Shown in pieces: positions 53,170 to 61,094 of a stretch of 64,000 nucleotides of DNA. The position numbers were made by a program, and so were the translations under genes. The stretch is from assembly GCA_016787575.1 (NCBI GenBank), contig JAEUUO010000032.1, forward strand, positions 1 through 64,000. The letters run 5' to 3'. The number at the start of each line of letters is the position of its first letter. Position 1 is the first letter of the stretch. The stretch comes from Saprospiraceae bacterium. Its GTDB lineage: Bacteria; Bacteroidota; Bacteroidia; Chitinophagales; Saprospiraceae. The notes under the pieces were generated by a model. It was not told where the DNA came from, did not search any database, and worked only from the letters and a program-made list of their open reading frames with translations.

Positions 53170-53184
53170 ATGTCATAATGACAT
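53170..53184. promoter_or_regulatory. Perfect 15-base palindrome upstream of the Hsp20 genes
   Basis: ATGTCAT-A-ATGACAT: seven-base arms with a one-base centre, 84 bases before the first hsp20 ATG and 82 from the divergent barrel gene. It is a typical dimer operator. It is unlike CIRCE (TTAGCACTC-N9-GAGTGCTAA), so HrcA is not implied; the cognate regulator is unknown. Confidence 0.55.
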
Positions 53185-53268
53185 GTGTTTTAAGAAAAGA
53201 ATGCCAAGTTTTCCTCTTTTTTGGAATGGTACATCAATTGATCTATGCTTATCATAAAATAAAAAAAT

Positions 53269-53673
53269 ATGATGTACTCAAATTACTATTTCCCCTTTCC
53301 AAAAACTTTACGCAGCAAAGCAAGTTGTGCAGTTGATTATTCACCCAAAGTGAATCAAAGCATTTTGCCAAAATTAAATGCCTTTCAAAAAGACGAAGTG
53401 TTGAATCTTGAATTTTCAATGCCGGGTGTATTGAAAGAAGATGTAAAAATTCAGCTTGATCAATTCGTACTAAGCCTTACTGCAACTCGCAAATCAACCC
53501 ATCAGGATGGAACTGCAATGCACAAGGAATTTGGTGAAGCTACCTATGCTCGTAAGATTCAGTTACCCGATGACATTGATGTTCAAAGTTTAAAAGCACG
53601 TTTTGAAAATGGGGTCTTATTGATTCAAATGAATCGAATTAAGAAGGCCATTCATAAAATTGAAGTTCAATAA
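53269..53673 (+). CDS. Small heat-shock protein Hsp20 (first of a pair)
   Basis: 134 residues, alpha-crystallin family. The alpha-crystallin domain covers about 43-130: EVLNLEFSMPGVLKEDVKIQLDQFVLSLTATR, the KEFGEATYARKIQLPDDID stretch and the terminal GVLLIQM. It forms oligomers holding unfolding proteins. It differs from its neighbour in having a Cys in the N-terminal arm and a shorter, more divergent C-terminus lacking an IXI motif (the end reads HKIEVQ). It may start at the second Met. The partner lies 27 bases downstream, presumably on one transcript. Confidence 0.9.
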   Translation: MMYSNYYFPFPKTLRSKASCAVDYSPKVNQSILPKLNAFQKDEVLNLEFSMPGVLKEDVKIQLDQFVLSLTATRKSTHQDGTAMHKEFGEATYARKIQLPDDIDVQSLKARFENGVLLIQMNRIKKAIHKIEVQ

Positions 53674-53700
53674 TTTTTTAATAATTAAATTTTTAAAACC

Positions 53701-54126
53701 ATGAGAAATATGAATTCACTAGTACCATTTGTTCAAATCGTTGATGATTTGATCAGCAAAACATTCCATGATATCAATGGAGGTCAATTATTCCGCAACA
53801 ACACCCCTGGTTTAAACGTGGTGGATACCGGAAAAGAATTTAAACTGGAGCTTGCAGCACCAGGATTGAATAAACAAGATTTCAAAATTGAATTAGAAAA
53901 TAACACGTTGATTATTTCAGCAGATAAAAAACAAGAGCAAACTGAAAACAAAGACAGTTATTTTCGGAAAGAATTTAGCTACCATTCTTTCAAAAGAATG
54001 TTTGAATTACCTGCTGAAGCGGATGCTGAAAACATTAAAGCACAGTATGACAATGGTATTTTGAATATTTTTATTCCAAAGACCATTGAATTGAATAAAA
54101 ACAATAAGACTATTGAGATTTCGTAG
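53701..54126 (+). CDS. Small heat-shock protein Hsp20 (second of a pair)
   Basis: 141 residues. The alpha-crystallin domain spans about 35-130: LNVVDTGKEFKLELAAPGLNKQDFKIELENNTLIISADK, then FRKEFSYHSFKRMFELPAEAD and the AQYDNGILNIFIPK signature (GILxIxxPK). This is the more canonical member of the pair. It ends NKTIEIS, short of a classical IXI tail. It is followed 23 bases later by a strong terminator, so the two hsp20 genes form a bicistronic unit, possibly heteromeric. Confidence 0.93.
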   Translation: MRNMNSLVPFVQIVDDLISKTFHDINGGQLFRNNTPGLNVVDTGKEFKLELAAPGLNKQDFKIELENNTLIISADKKQEQTENKDSYFRKEFSYHSFKRMFELPAEADAENIKAQYDNGILNIFIPKTIELNKNNKTIEIS

Positions 54127-54149
54127 TTGATTTCATATCAGGGATTAGG

Positions 54150-54181
54150 AACCCGGAGGCATTTGCTCCGGGTTTTTTTTT
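54150..54181 (+). terminator. Rho-independent terminator of the hsp20 pair
   Basis: AACCCGGAG (54150-54158) pairs perfectly with CTCCGGGTT (54166-54174) around a 7-base loop, followed by nine T in a row (54173-54181). Confidence 0.95.
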
Positions 54182-54226
54182 ATCTGCATACAAGCGATTC
54201 AACCCATTTATTTTGATACGTGGGTG

Positions 54227-54254
54227 TTGAGATTCAGCAAGCGCACTACCTTTG
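54227..54254 (+). promoter_or_regulatory. ruvC promoter (TTG-N17-TACCTTTG)
   Basis: TTG (54227-54229), 17 bases, then TACCTTTG (54247-54254) is a full match to the Bacteroidota promoter consensus TTG-N17-23-TAnnTTTG. It ends 22 bases before the ruvC start codon and follows the hsp20 terminator. It is the best promoter in the window. Confidence 0.6.
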
Positions 54255-54276
54255 CTAGAATTAGAGCAGCAATCTA

Positions 54277-54831
54277 TTGAAAACCATTCGCATTATAGGC
54301 ATTGATCCGGGTACCAGCATCTTAGGATATGGAATTTTAGAAATGAGGGATCAAAAATCGATTGTTTTGGAAATCAATACCTTGCAATTAGCAAAAATTG
54401 AAACACACCAGGCAAAACTTCGGGAAATATTTTTAAGGGTTCAAGAATTAATTGAAACCTTTCAACCACAAAGTCTATCTATTGAAAGTCCGTTTTTTGG
54501 AAAGAATGCACAGAGTATGCATAAACTGGGACGTGCACAGGGTGTTGCAATAGCAGCTGCAATGGTTATGGGTGTAGAAATTTATGAATTTTCGCCAAAG
54601 AAAATTAAAAAAGCCATAACGGGAAATGGAAACGCTACAAAAGAGCAGGTTGCTTTGATGTTAAACCGCTTGTTGGATTTTAAAATAGATGAAAAATATT
54701 ACGATGCAACAGATGCTTTGGCAGCAGCTTTGTGTTTGATGTACGAATTAAATTCTCCTGCTAAAGGAATGAAGCCTTCAGCCAAATCCTGGAAATCATT
54801 TATTGCTAACAATCCCAATCGAGTGCTTTAA
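54277..54831 (+). CDS. ruvC: Holliday junction resolvase RuvC
   Basis: 184 residues from a TTG at 54277; no ATG is in frame between the promoter and the conserved start (IIGIDPGTSILGYG). The catalytic acids are D10, E70 (SIESPFFG), D143 and D146 (YYDATDALA), as expected for RuvC, which cuts four-way junctions as a dimer with RuvAB. The C-terminal extension (residues 160-184) is basic. Monocistronic behind a clear promoter; the AMP nucleosidase gene follows 55 bases later. Confidence 0.95.
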   Translation: MKTIRIIGIDPGTSILGYGILEMRDQKSIVLEINTLQLAKIETHQAKLREIFLRVQELIETFQPQSLSIESPFFGKNAQSMHKLGRAQGVAIAAAMVMGVEIYEFSPKKIKKAITGNGNATKEQVALMLNRLLDFKIDEKYYDATDALAAALCLMYELNSPAKGMKPSAKSWKSFIANNPNRVL

Positions 54832-54886
54832 TTTTGATATAATTTTAAATACAAGAGCAAATCCTGTGTTGTATAATTTATAATAA

Positions 54887-55666
54887 GTGAAAACAAAAAG
54901 AGAAATTGTAGAAAATTGGTTACCGCGTTACACCGGTACCAATCTGGATGAATTTGGCAAATACATCATTTTGGTAAATTTCAGTTTATACGTTGAGTTG
55001 TTTGCTAAATGGAATGAAGTTGAAGTTCGCGGACGTGACCGCTCTATGATAAATGCTACTGCCAACAACATCAGCATCATTAATTTTGGAATGGGCAGCC
55101 CAAATGCGGGGACCATCATCGATTTACTGACTGCAATTAAACCTAAAGCTATCTTATTTTTAGGCAAATGCGGAGGACTCAAATCCGGTAAAAATAAATT
55201 AGGTGATTTTATTTTACCGATTGCTGCGATTCGAGGAGAAGGAACGTCCAATGATTATTTACCACCGGAAGTACCTGCACTTCCAGCTTTTGCTTTGCAA
55301 AAAGCAATTTCAACAACCATTCGTGAATACGAACAAGATTATTGGACAGGCACTGTTTATACAACTAACAAACGGGTTTGGGAACATCGTTTGGATTTCA
55401 AAAAATACCTGTTGCGATTGCGCGCATTGGCGATCGATATGGAAACTGCAACCATTTTTGTAGCAGCTTTTAAAAACAGAATTCCAGCAGGCGCCTTGCT
55501 ATTGGTTTCAGACATGCCCATGGTTCCTGAAGGCGTTAAAACCGAAGCCAGTGATAAAACAGTTACCGATAAATTTCTACACCTGCACTTAAAAGTTGGA
55601 ATTGATTCCCTAAGAAAATTAATTGAGAATGCACTCACTGTAAAACATCTTCGATTTGAAGAATGA
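54887..55666 (+). CDS. amn: AMP nucleosidase
   Basis: 259 residues from a GTG start at 54887 (no ATG is in frame near). The nucleoside-phosphorylase fold is seen in NISIINFGMGSPNAGTIIDLLTAI, FLGKCGGLKSG and the C-terminal IDMETATIFVAAFK with the catalytic Glu/Asp region (VSDMPMVPEG). Length and the start KTKREIVENWLPRYTGT match the short AMP nucleosidase of Bacteroidota, which hydrolyses AMP to adenine and ribose 5-phosphate, rather than MTA/SAH nucleosidases. Cytosolic. Its 3' side is a repeat-rich gap. Confidence 0.88.
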   Translation: MKTKREIVENWLPRYTGTNLDEFGKYIILVNFSLYVELFAKWNEVEVRGRDRSMINATANNISIINFGMGSPNAGTIIDLLTAIKPKAILFLGKCGGLKSGKNKLGDFILPIAAIRGEGTSNDYLPPEVPALPAFALQKAISTTIREYEQDYWTGTVYTTNKRVWEHRLDFKKYLLRLRALAIDMETATIFVAAFKNRIPAGALLLVSDMPMVPEGVKTEASDKTVTDKFLHLHLKVGIDSLRKLIENALTVKHLRFEE

Positions 55667-55789
55667 GGGAGGAGTCTGTAGTCTTTAGGGAGAAAGGCTA
55701 GAGGGAGGAAGGCTAAGTGGCTGAAAAGAGGAGAAGAGGATAAAAGGAGAAGAGGAATAAATGCCGAGCTCATTTCAGCTTAATAGCTT

Positions 55790-55868
55790 ATTAGCATTTT
55801 GATTCCTGATTATTGACTTGCTGACCCCTGATTTCTGACTACTGATTCCTGACTACTGATTCCTAATA
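55790..55868. repeat. Heptamer-like low-complexity array CTGATTC/CTGACTA at the ompH 3' end
   Basis: A run of variant 7-base words (TGATTCC, TGATTAT, TGACTTG, TGACCCC, TGATTTC, TGACTAC, TGATTCC, TGACTAC, TGATTCC) from about 55800 to 55863 reaches into the stop codon of the ompH gene. The preceding 120 bases are purine-rich GGAGAAGAGG-like words. No gene is present. Confidence 0.7.
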
Positions 55869-56366
55869 GCCTAACTTCTTCAGAACTTTAGAAAATACAT
55901 CGTCGGTTTTATTGAAGTATAAGACACCCATGGCGCTGTCAAAAATAAAGGCATAGCCTTCTTCCTTTCCTACATCCTGAATGGCTTTATTGATTTTATC
56001 CAGGATGGGTTGGATGAGTTCTTGTCTTCTTTTTTCCAAAGAAGTTTGTGCGGATTGGCGGTAAGCGCTAAGCGCTTGCTGATCTACTTGTAAGTCGGAT
56101 TCAGCCTGGCTTTTTTGAACGGGAGTAAAACTACCTGCCTGGATGCTGTTTTGATATATATGCACTTTTTCCTGGTATTTGGCAAGCATTTCCTCGCCGG
56201 TTTTTGTCAGTGAAGCATCGTATTGTTTTAAAGTTACGGATGCTGCTTTTGCTTCATTTAATGAATCAATTAACTGAACAGAATTGATATGCCCAACTTT
56301 TTGAGCCTGTATGTTGCTTAAAAAAAGGCAAATAAAATACAATAACGAAAGTGAAAAGACCTTCAT
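55863..56366 (-). CDS. OmpH/Skp-family periplasmic chaperone
   Basis: 167 residues. Signal peptide 1-21 (LLYFICLFLSNIQAQ). The mature protein is a short beta start (KVGHINSVQLIDSL) and a long coiled coil (about 45-125, AKYQEKVHIYQNSI...QQALSAYRQSAQTSLEKRRQELI), then the ILDKINKAIQDVGKEEGYAFIFDS end typical of OmpH/Skp, which escorts outer-membrane proteins. It is followed on the same strand by tatA 23 bases upstream in sequence order. Its C-terminus lies beside a low-complexity array. Confidence 0.9.
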   Translation of the reverse strand: MKVFSLSLLYFICLFLSNIQAQKVGHINSVQLIDSLNEAKAASVTLKQYDASLTKTGEEMLAKYQEKVHIYQNSIQAGSFTPVQKSQAESDLQVDQQALSAYRQSAQTSLEKRRQELIQPILDKINKAIQDVGKEEGYAFIFDSAMGVLYFNKTDDVFSKVLKKLGY

Positions 56367-56389
56367 TTAAAAATTAAATTTGAGATTAA

Positions 56390-56608
56390 TTATTTGTTGT
56401 CTGAATCAAGGCTCTTACGCTCTGCATCGCGCATACCTTCCCTGATCTCATTGGATATATTGTTTTTGGCATTGTTAAATTCCCGGATACCGGAGCCTAA
56501 GCCACGCATCAATTCGGGAATCTTTTTTCCTCCAAAAAGCAATAAGACAATAAGCAGGATTACCAGTACTTCTGTAGAACCCAGATTGCCTAAAAATAAT
56601 AAGTTCAT
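56390..56608 (-). CDS. tatA: Sec-independent protein translocase subunit TatA
   Basis: 72 residues from the ATG at 56608; a TTG at 56629 adds 7 residues before the natural start and is less likely. One N-terminal helix ([31 protein letters not shown]) is followed by the FGGKKIPEL hinge and an amphipathic, charged helix, the standard TatA/TatE form of the twin-arginine pore that moves folded proteins. No tatC is nearby. It lies between the 2OG oxygenase gene and ompH, all on the minus strand. Confidence 0.93.
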   Translation of the reverse strand: MNLLFLGNLGSTEVLVILLIVLLLFGGKKIPELMRGLGSGIREFNNAKNNISNEIREGMRDAERKSLDSDNK

Positions 56609-56631
56609 ATTGATGTATTTAAGGTTCAAAG

Positions 56632-57582
56632 TTATTTTTTTAATCCGATTTCTCGCAATCGTTCGTCTAAATATGCTCCAGCAGTGATGGGTCCATACCC
56701 TGCTTGCGCTCCAGGCTCAATGCAAGATTCCAGACAACTTAGGTCCATTTCACTCCTAGGATGCAGAAAAAAGGGGATGGAAAGCCTTGGAATGTGCCAT
56801 TCCTGCCTTGGAGGGTTGACAACGCGGTGTGTTGTTGACACCAAATAATTATTTGTTAATCTTTGGAGCATATCCCCCACATTGACCACTATTTCTTGTT
56901 CACCGGGTATTGCATCCATCCATTCTCCTGATTTTGTTAAAACTTGAAGTCCTCCAGATGAGGCACCCACCAACAAGGTAATCAGGTTGATATCTTCATG
57001 TTGTTCTGCCCGTATAGCCGATTTGGGTTCACTTATTATGGGAGGATAATGAATGGCACGAAGAATACTATTGCCATTGTGAATTTTGGAATCGAAATAA
57101 TCTTCCCCCAATTTCAAATACAATGCGATTGCACGCAATAAATAAGCACCGCTTTCTTCAAATGCCTTATACAATTTAAAACCCAATTCTGTAAATGTTT
57201 CCGGAAATTCAACTTTGACATTTTCAGGATATTCAGATAGAATAGCGTCTCCGTCTAAAACAGTTTGCCCGATTTGAAAAAATTCTTTCAAATCACCCAC
57301 TTCTGAATGTTTAGCGTGCTCTTTTCCAAAAGAAGTATAGCCTCTCTGTCCGGCCAAGCCTGGTATTTCATAGCGAAGTTTTTCAGTTTCAGGCAATGAG
57401 AAAAATGCTTTAGATGCAGTGTAAAAACCATCCACCAATTCTTTAGGTACTCCATGATTTACTACACCAACAAAACCGATTTGATGAAACGCTTTACCCA
57501 ATTGATCGACAAATAGATTCCGTTGGACAGCATCCCCCTTTTTAAATAAATCCAAATCAACTAATGGTATAATCCGTTCCAT
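56632..57582 (-). CDS. 2-oxoglutarate-Fe(II) oxygenase (isopenicillin N synthase-like)
   Basis: 316 residues from the ATG at 57582; in-frame alternatives at 57597 and a TTG at 57615 only lengthen it. The N-terminal DIOX domain starts [14 protein letters not shown] and has [10 protein letters not shown]. The C-terminal jelly roll has the iron ligands H and D in [14 protein letters not shown] and the distal His in TTHRVVNPP with the 2OG-binding Arg ([11 protein letters not shown]). These plant-like dioxygenases are common in Bacteroidota with unknown substrate. It runs just ahead of tatA on the same strand. Confidence 0.88.
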   Translation of the reverse strand: MERIIPLVDLDLFKKGDAVQRNLFVDQLGKAFHQIGFVGVVNHGVPKELVDGFYTASKAFFSLPETEKLRYEIPGLAGQRGYTSFGKEHAKHSEVGDLKEFFQIGQTVLDGDAILSEYPENVKVEFPETFTELGFKLYKAFEESGAYLLRAIALYLKLGEDYFDSKIHNGNSILRAIHYPPIISEPKSAIRAEQHEDINLITLLVGASSGGLQVLTKSGEWMDAIPGEQEIVVNVGDMLQRLTNNYLVSTTHRVVNPPRQEWHIPRLSIPFFLHPRSEMDLSCLESCIEPGAQAGYGPITAGAYLDERLREIGLKK

Positions 57583-57647
57583 AAAATTGTTTAGCATTTC
57601 ACAATCAAAAATCAATCCAATATAAGTGGAAAGCTAAATTTTTAGAC

Positions 57648-58703
57648 TCATTTATCACTGAGTGGTTTAAAGCGAGATTCTTTTAGAATCAATTGAGCAT
57701 TTTGTTGTCCGATTAAATCAGAAAGCGTCATTTTCGGATGCTTGCTCATATAGGCCTGTACCAAATAATACCCAATATAAGATCCTGTTTGACCCGGAGC
57801 ATCTGCAGGCATTCCAGGTGAATCCGGACTTGGATTAATAAATTTATTAAATTTTAAAAATTCTGTTGAATACAACATGGAACCAGAAAGAAAATACGAC
57901 CAAATTTCCAATCGGTTTTTATTACACCAATCCAATTGCTTTGGTGAATATTCAAACAATACGGTATCTTCAATTTCAGGAACTAATTTTTGCAATATGT
58001 ATAATTTCTTTCCTCTGTGAATGATGTAATCGATAAATTGGCCGGATTGAGGCTCGGTCAATTTATCTGAAATATAACTTTCCCACGTCTTTTTTAATAA
58101 ATGATCTTTGTTAAAACAACGGGTGAGGTAATCTGAAAAAACTGGATTTTTAGGATCCAGCTTTTTATAATCCATTTCAGATCCTAAAAAATAATCCAAA
58201 CTTATTCCTATGCCATTTGTATTGTTATTATCAATGAAAATAAAATTAGCATAATTAAAATTGCTAATTAAACTATAGAATACAGGTTCCTTTTCATTAG
58301 GAAAATAATATTTCATCAATTGTGTTGAACGTTTTAATGCCTTAATCAAATCCTCATCATTTTTAAAAACCGCTGTTGTTTTTTGATACAATGCTCTCGT
58401 AGAGGGCTCATTTAAAAACGTACGTAAGCCATCCGTAAATTCTGGTGATAAGCTGTCAATCTGATTTGTCATCGGTACAATTTGAGTAAAATACAATCGA
58501 CAAAATTCAGGATACTTTTGTATTAGTTTGAACAACTCATTCTTTAAATTCATCGTATCCAATGAAAACAATTCTTTTTCAAATCGAATCCATTTTAAAT
58601 TAACCGAAATATTAGAAATGTCGGGAACCGGATCACGATTTGAATTTTGACATGCATTCAAAGCAAAACAAAAGAGGATCAAAAAAATAACATAAACCTT
58701 CAA
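57648..58703 (-). CDS. GldB-like gliding motility lipoprotein
   Basis: From a TTG at 58703 the protein is 351 residues with an ideal lipoprotein signal, KVYVIFLILFCFALNAC (Cys18). A longer in-frame reading to 58850 (400 residues) would put the lipobox at 67, too far in, so the TTG is preferred. The body matches GldB-like features: IRFEKELFSLDT, YPEFCRLYFTQIVP, IGISLDYFLGSE and GQTGSYIGYYLVQAYM near the C-terminus. GldB is an essential gliding/T9SS-linked lipoprotein in Flavobacterium. The family call is from pattern memory; the order of conserved blocks supports it. Confidence 0.72.
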   Translation of the reverse strand: MKVYVIFLILFCFALNACQNSNRDPVPDISNISVNLKWIRFEKELFSLDTMNLKNELFKLIQKYPEFCRLYFTQIVPMTNQIDSLSPEFTDGLRTFLNEPSTRALYQKTTAVFKNDEDLIKALKRSTQLMKYYFPNEKEPVFYSLISNFNYANFIFIDNNNTNGIGISLDYFLGSEMDYKKLDPKNPVFSDYLTRCFNKDHLLKKTWESYISDKLTEPQSGQFIDYIIHRGKKLYILQKLVPEIEDTVLFEYSPKQLDWCNKNRLEIWSYFLSGSMLYSTEFLKFNKFINPSPDSPGMPADAPGQTGSYIGYYLVQAYMSKHPKMTLSDLIGQQNAQLILKESRFKPLSDK

Positions 58704-58928
58704 CTTGGAGCCGGATTCTTGGAATTTTTCAAATATTAAAAATAGTTTATTCAATATCTTATAATTAGTTTTAATAGATAACAAGCGGACACTTAAGGAA
58801 AAATAAATTAGTTTTTCTTTAAACGAATAGAGAGCTGTTTTATTGGGCATTTTTATTTCTGCAAAGATTGAATTATTTTAGCTTTACAGGTCTATTTTCA
58901 ATAAAATGAAAGTCCTAAAAACAAAATT

Positions 58929-59636
58929 ATGAAAATCCTAAAACTTATAATTACAATCCTATTGCCTGGTATGTTGATGTGTCAGGAGATTAAGTTTAGT
59001 GTATTGACAGGTCCAGGAATCAGTTGGATTGCATCCAATGACAATCAGATTTCATCTTCCGGATTTAAATTGGCTTACAAAGCACATGTGCAAGCTGAAT
59101 ATTGGTTTAATGATCGCTATGCTGCAACTGGTGGCATCGGTTTATCGCTTGGACAGGGTGGCCATCTTGAATTTCTTAAAGGTGGTGATCTGTGGAAAGA
59201 AGCAGAATTGAGTGATACTAAATACAAAAATTTACCGGACAATGCCACTTTGGGATATCGCATGAATTACATTGACATTCCCTTTGGATTTAAACTACGT
59301 ACCAATGAATTTGGAAAATTCAGATTCTACGTTCATGCACCTGAATTTAGTATCAGCTTGCGAACACGGGCCAGAGGTAGCATTGAAGCAGCTCCATTGC
59401 CGGATACTGAAGGAGAAGACATACGCAAAATGGTCAGTTTCTTTGGTTTGTTTTACGGAATCGGACTGGGTGGAGAAATGCGAATTTCAGAAGATGTTTC
59501 TTTAGTGGGGGGTCTGCGCTTTTATCAAAGCTTTACAGACATTACGGATGACAGTGGTCGTTATACTGATGGAAAGAGAGAAGATTCAAAAGGCATCTTA
59601 TCGAGTTTGGATTTAAGATTCGGAGTGATTTTTTAG
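58929..59636 (+). CDS. PorT-like outer-membrane beta-barrel protein
   Basis: 235 residues. Signal peptide MKILKLIITILLPGMLMCQ. The mature protein is an antiparallel barrel with GPGISWIASND, FNDRYAATGGIGLSLGQGG, YIDIPFGFKLRTNEFGKFRFYVHA and LSSLDLRFGVIF as recognisable strands, resembling the PorT/outer-membrane-protein-beta-barrel family. It would sit in the outer membrane. It precedes nadC by 2 bases (59637-59638), likely one transcript, and follows the GldB-like gene divergently. Confidence 0.75.
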   Translation: MKILKLIITILLPGMLMCQEIKFSVLTGPGISWIASNDNQISSSGFKLAYKAHVQAEYWFNDRYAATGGIGLSLGQGGHLEFLKGGDLWKEAELSDTKYKNLPDNATLGYRMNYIDIPFGFKLRTNEFGKFRFYVHAPEFSISLRTRARGSIEAAPLPDTEGEDIRKMVSFFGLFYGIGLGGEMRISEDVSLVGGLRFYQSFTDITDDSGRYTDGKREDSKGILSSLDLRFGVIF

Positions 59637-59638
59637 TT

Positions 59639-60487
59639 ATGATTTCGTTTGATTTAAAAAAATTTATTCAACAGGCTTTGCAGGAAGATGTGCAAACCGG
59701 AGACATTACTTCTTTGGCATGCATTCCTTTTGAAAGTCAAAGCAAAGCAATCCTAAAAATAAAAGAAGATGGAATTATTGCCGGTGTTGAATTGGCAAAA
59801 TCGATTTTCAAATATTTAGACGATGAAGTAAAGATGGATGTATTTAAACCGGATGGTTCATATGTTCATTTGGGTGAAGTGGCATTTGAAGTAGAAACAG
59901 GAACTCGAAATTTATTAATGGCAGAACGCTTGGTTTTAAATTCGATGCAACGCATGAGTGGAATAGCTAGTTTGAGCAATCGTTTTTTATTGGAAGTGTC
60001 TGATTTGCAAGTTAAATTATTAGATACCAGAAAAACAACTCCCTTAAACCGTTATCTTGAAAAATGGGCAGTTCGCTTGGGGGGTTGTCACAATTACCGG
60101 GATGGCCTTTATGATTGGTTTATGATCAAAGACAATCACATTGCTGCATGCGGATCCATATCAAAAGCTATCAAAGCTGTAAATAAATACCAAAAATCCA
60201 ATCATTTGGAAAATCTGGGTATCACCATTGAAGTAAAAAATTTAGTAGAACTGGAAGAAGTGCTTCGTGTTGGAAATGTACAGCGAATCATGATGGATAA
60301 TTTTGAGCTCCCACTGCTGGAAGAAGCTGTAGCCATGGTTTCAAAAAAACATGAAACCGAAGCTTCCGGAGGGGTCAGTCTCGAAACGGTTCGTAAAATT
60401 GCCCTTACCGGGGTAGATTTTATCTCCGTTGGAGCCTTAACACACAGTGCCGGAAGCCTCGATTTAAGCTTAAAGATACAAGGCTGA
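59639..60487 (+). CDS. nadC: Nicotinate-nucleotide pyrophosphorylase (carboxylating)
   Basis: 282 residues. NadC converts quinolinate and PRPP to nicotinate mononucleotide in de novo NAD synthesis. The sequence has the family landmarks: LQEDVQTGDITSLA near the N-terminus, LMAERLVLNSMQRMSGIAS, DTRKTTPLNRYLEKWAVRLGGCHNYRDGLYDWFMIKDNHI (all catalytic Arg, Lys and His residues) and the C-terminal ISVGALTHSAGSLDLSL. ATG 59639 starts 2 bases after the barrel gene stop. With nadE at the window end, two NAD genes are present. Confidence 0.97.
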   Translation: MISFDLKKFIQQALQEDVQTGDITSLACIPFESQSKAILKIKEDGIIAGVELAKSIFKYLDDEVKMDVFKPDGSYVHLGEVAFEVETGTRNLLMAERLVLNSMQRMSGIASLSNRFLLEVSDLQVKLLDTRKTTPLNRYLEKWAVRLGGCHNYRDGLYDWFMIKDNHIAACGSISKAIKAVNKYQKSNHLENLGITIEVKNLVELEEVLRVGNVQRIMMDNFELPLLEEAVAMVSKKHETEASGGVSLETVRKIALTGVDFISVGALTHSAGSLDLSLKIQG

Positions 60488-60491
60488 GTTT

Positions 60492-60602
60492 TTAAGCAGG
60501 ATACGTTCCTAAAAGCATTCCAACAAGAATGCAAGTAAGTGTAATTACCAGCCAAAAACGCATATCCTTGTACAACACAGCTGGGGTCTGGTTTGCCTTC
60601 AT
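60492..60602 (-). CDS. Possible small single-pass membrane protein
   Basis: 36 residues: MKANQTPAVLYKDMRFWLVI then TLTCILVGMLLGTYPA, one hydrophobic helix after a short polar, positively charged N-terminus. It is antisense to nothing, ends 5 bases from the nadC stop and is convergent to it. Composition looks like a real small membrane protein, but there is no homology I know and no promoter box upstream. It may be spurious. Confidence 0.35.
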   Translation of the reverse strand: MKANQTPAVLYKDMRFWLVITLTCILVGMLLGTYPA

Positions 60603-61005
60603 ACGCTTTCAGAAATTAATATAATGAGAAAAATTCGTTTCGCCTTGTTCGTTAACAAGTTAACTTGTACTTATCAATTTAAATGTTCTGCTTTTTAAAT
60701 AAGATTCAGATTTGCATTTAATTTGATTTCAATAGTTTTTTTAAACGGTGTGAGTGAATTTGTAGTAATCTTTAATCGGCTAACGGGTATTTAAAGAATT
60801 CCAAAAACCATACCATAGCATAAATCTATAATATGACTGATTTTACAGGCTTTCAGCTTCTCATGATTCATTTTATTCTAATATGAATGCCTTGAACTTT
60901 AGATAAATACTAGAATCAGGTAGATTAACCCATTAATTTAATTTGTTATGTAAAATTCACAATACAAACCTGAGGCTTAAAACCCAGGCTTGAGATTAAG
61001 AATTC

Positions 61006-61035
61006 AAAAACCATGGGTTTAAACCCATGGTTTTT
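61006..61035. repeat. Perfect 30-base palindrome
   Basis: The 15-base half ends ...CCATGGGTTT and is mirrored exactly, with centre TTTAAA at 61018-61023. A related but imperfect dyad of the same style (CCTGAGGCTTAAAACCCAGG) lies at 60969-60988. It might be a terminator-like or REP-like element, or a protein-binding site; the T run on the right (61031-61035) is short. Confidence 0.75.
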
Positions 61036-61094
61036 AATGCAATTCATAATTAAATTAAAATGCAGATTAATTTTACATCCGCTTAAATGATCTT

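Larger units (their letters stand above)
60488..61094. other. 607-base intergenic region between nadC and xth
   Basis: Contains a possible minus-strand small gene (60492-60602) and a 30-base palindrome (61006-61035) with a degenerate copy at 60969-60988. The rest is AT-rich without reading frames or stems worth noting. Confidence 0.6.

Noticed and set aside
55357-55773. 138-residue reading opposite the AMP nucleosidase
   Set aside because: Shadow frame extending into purine-rich repeats.
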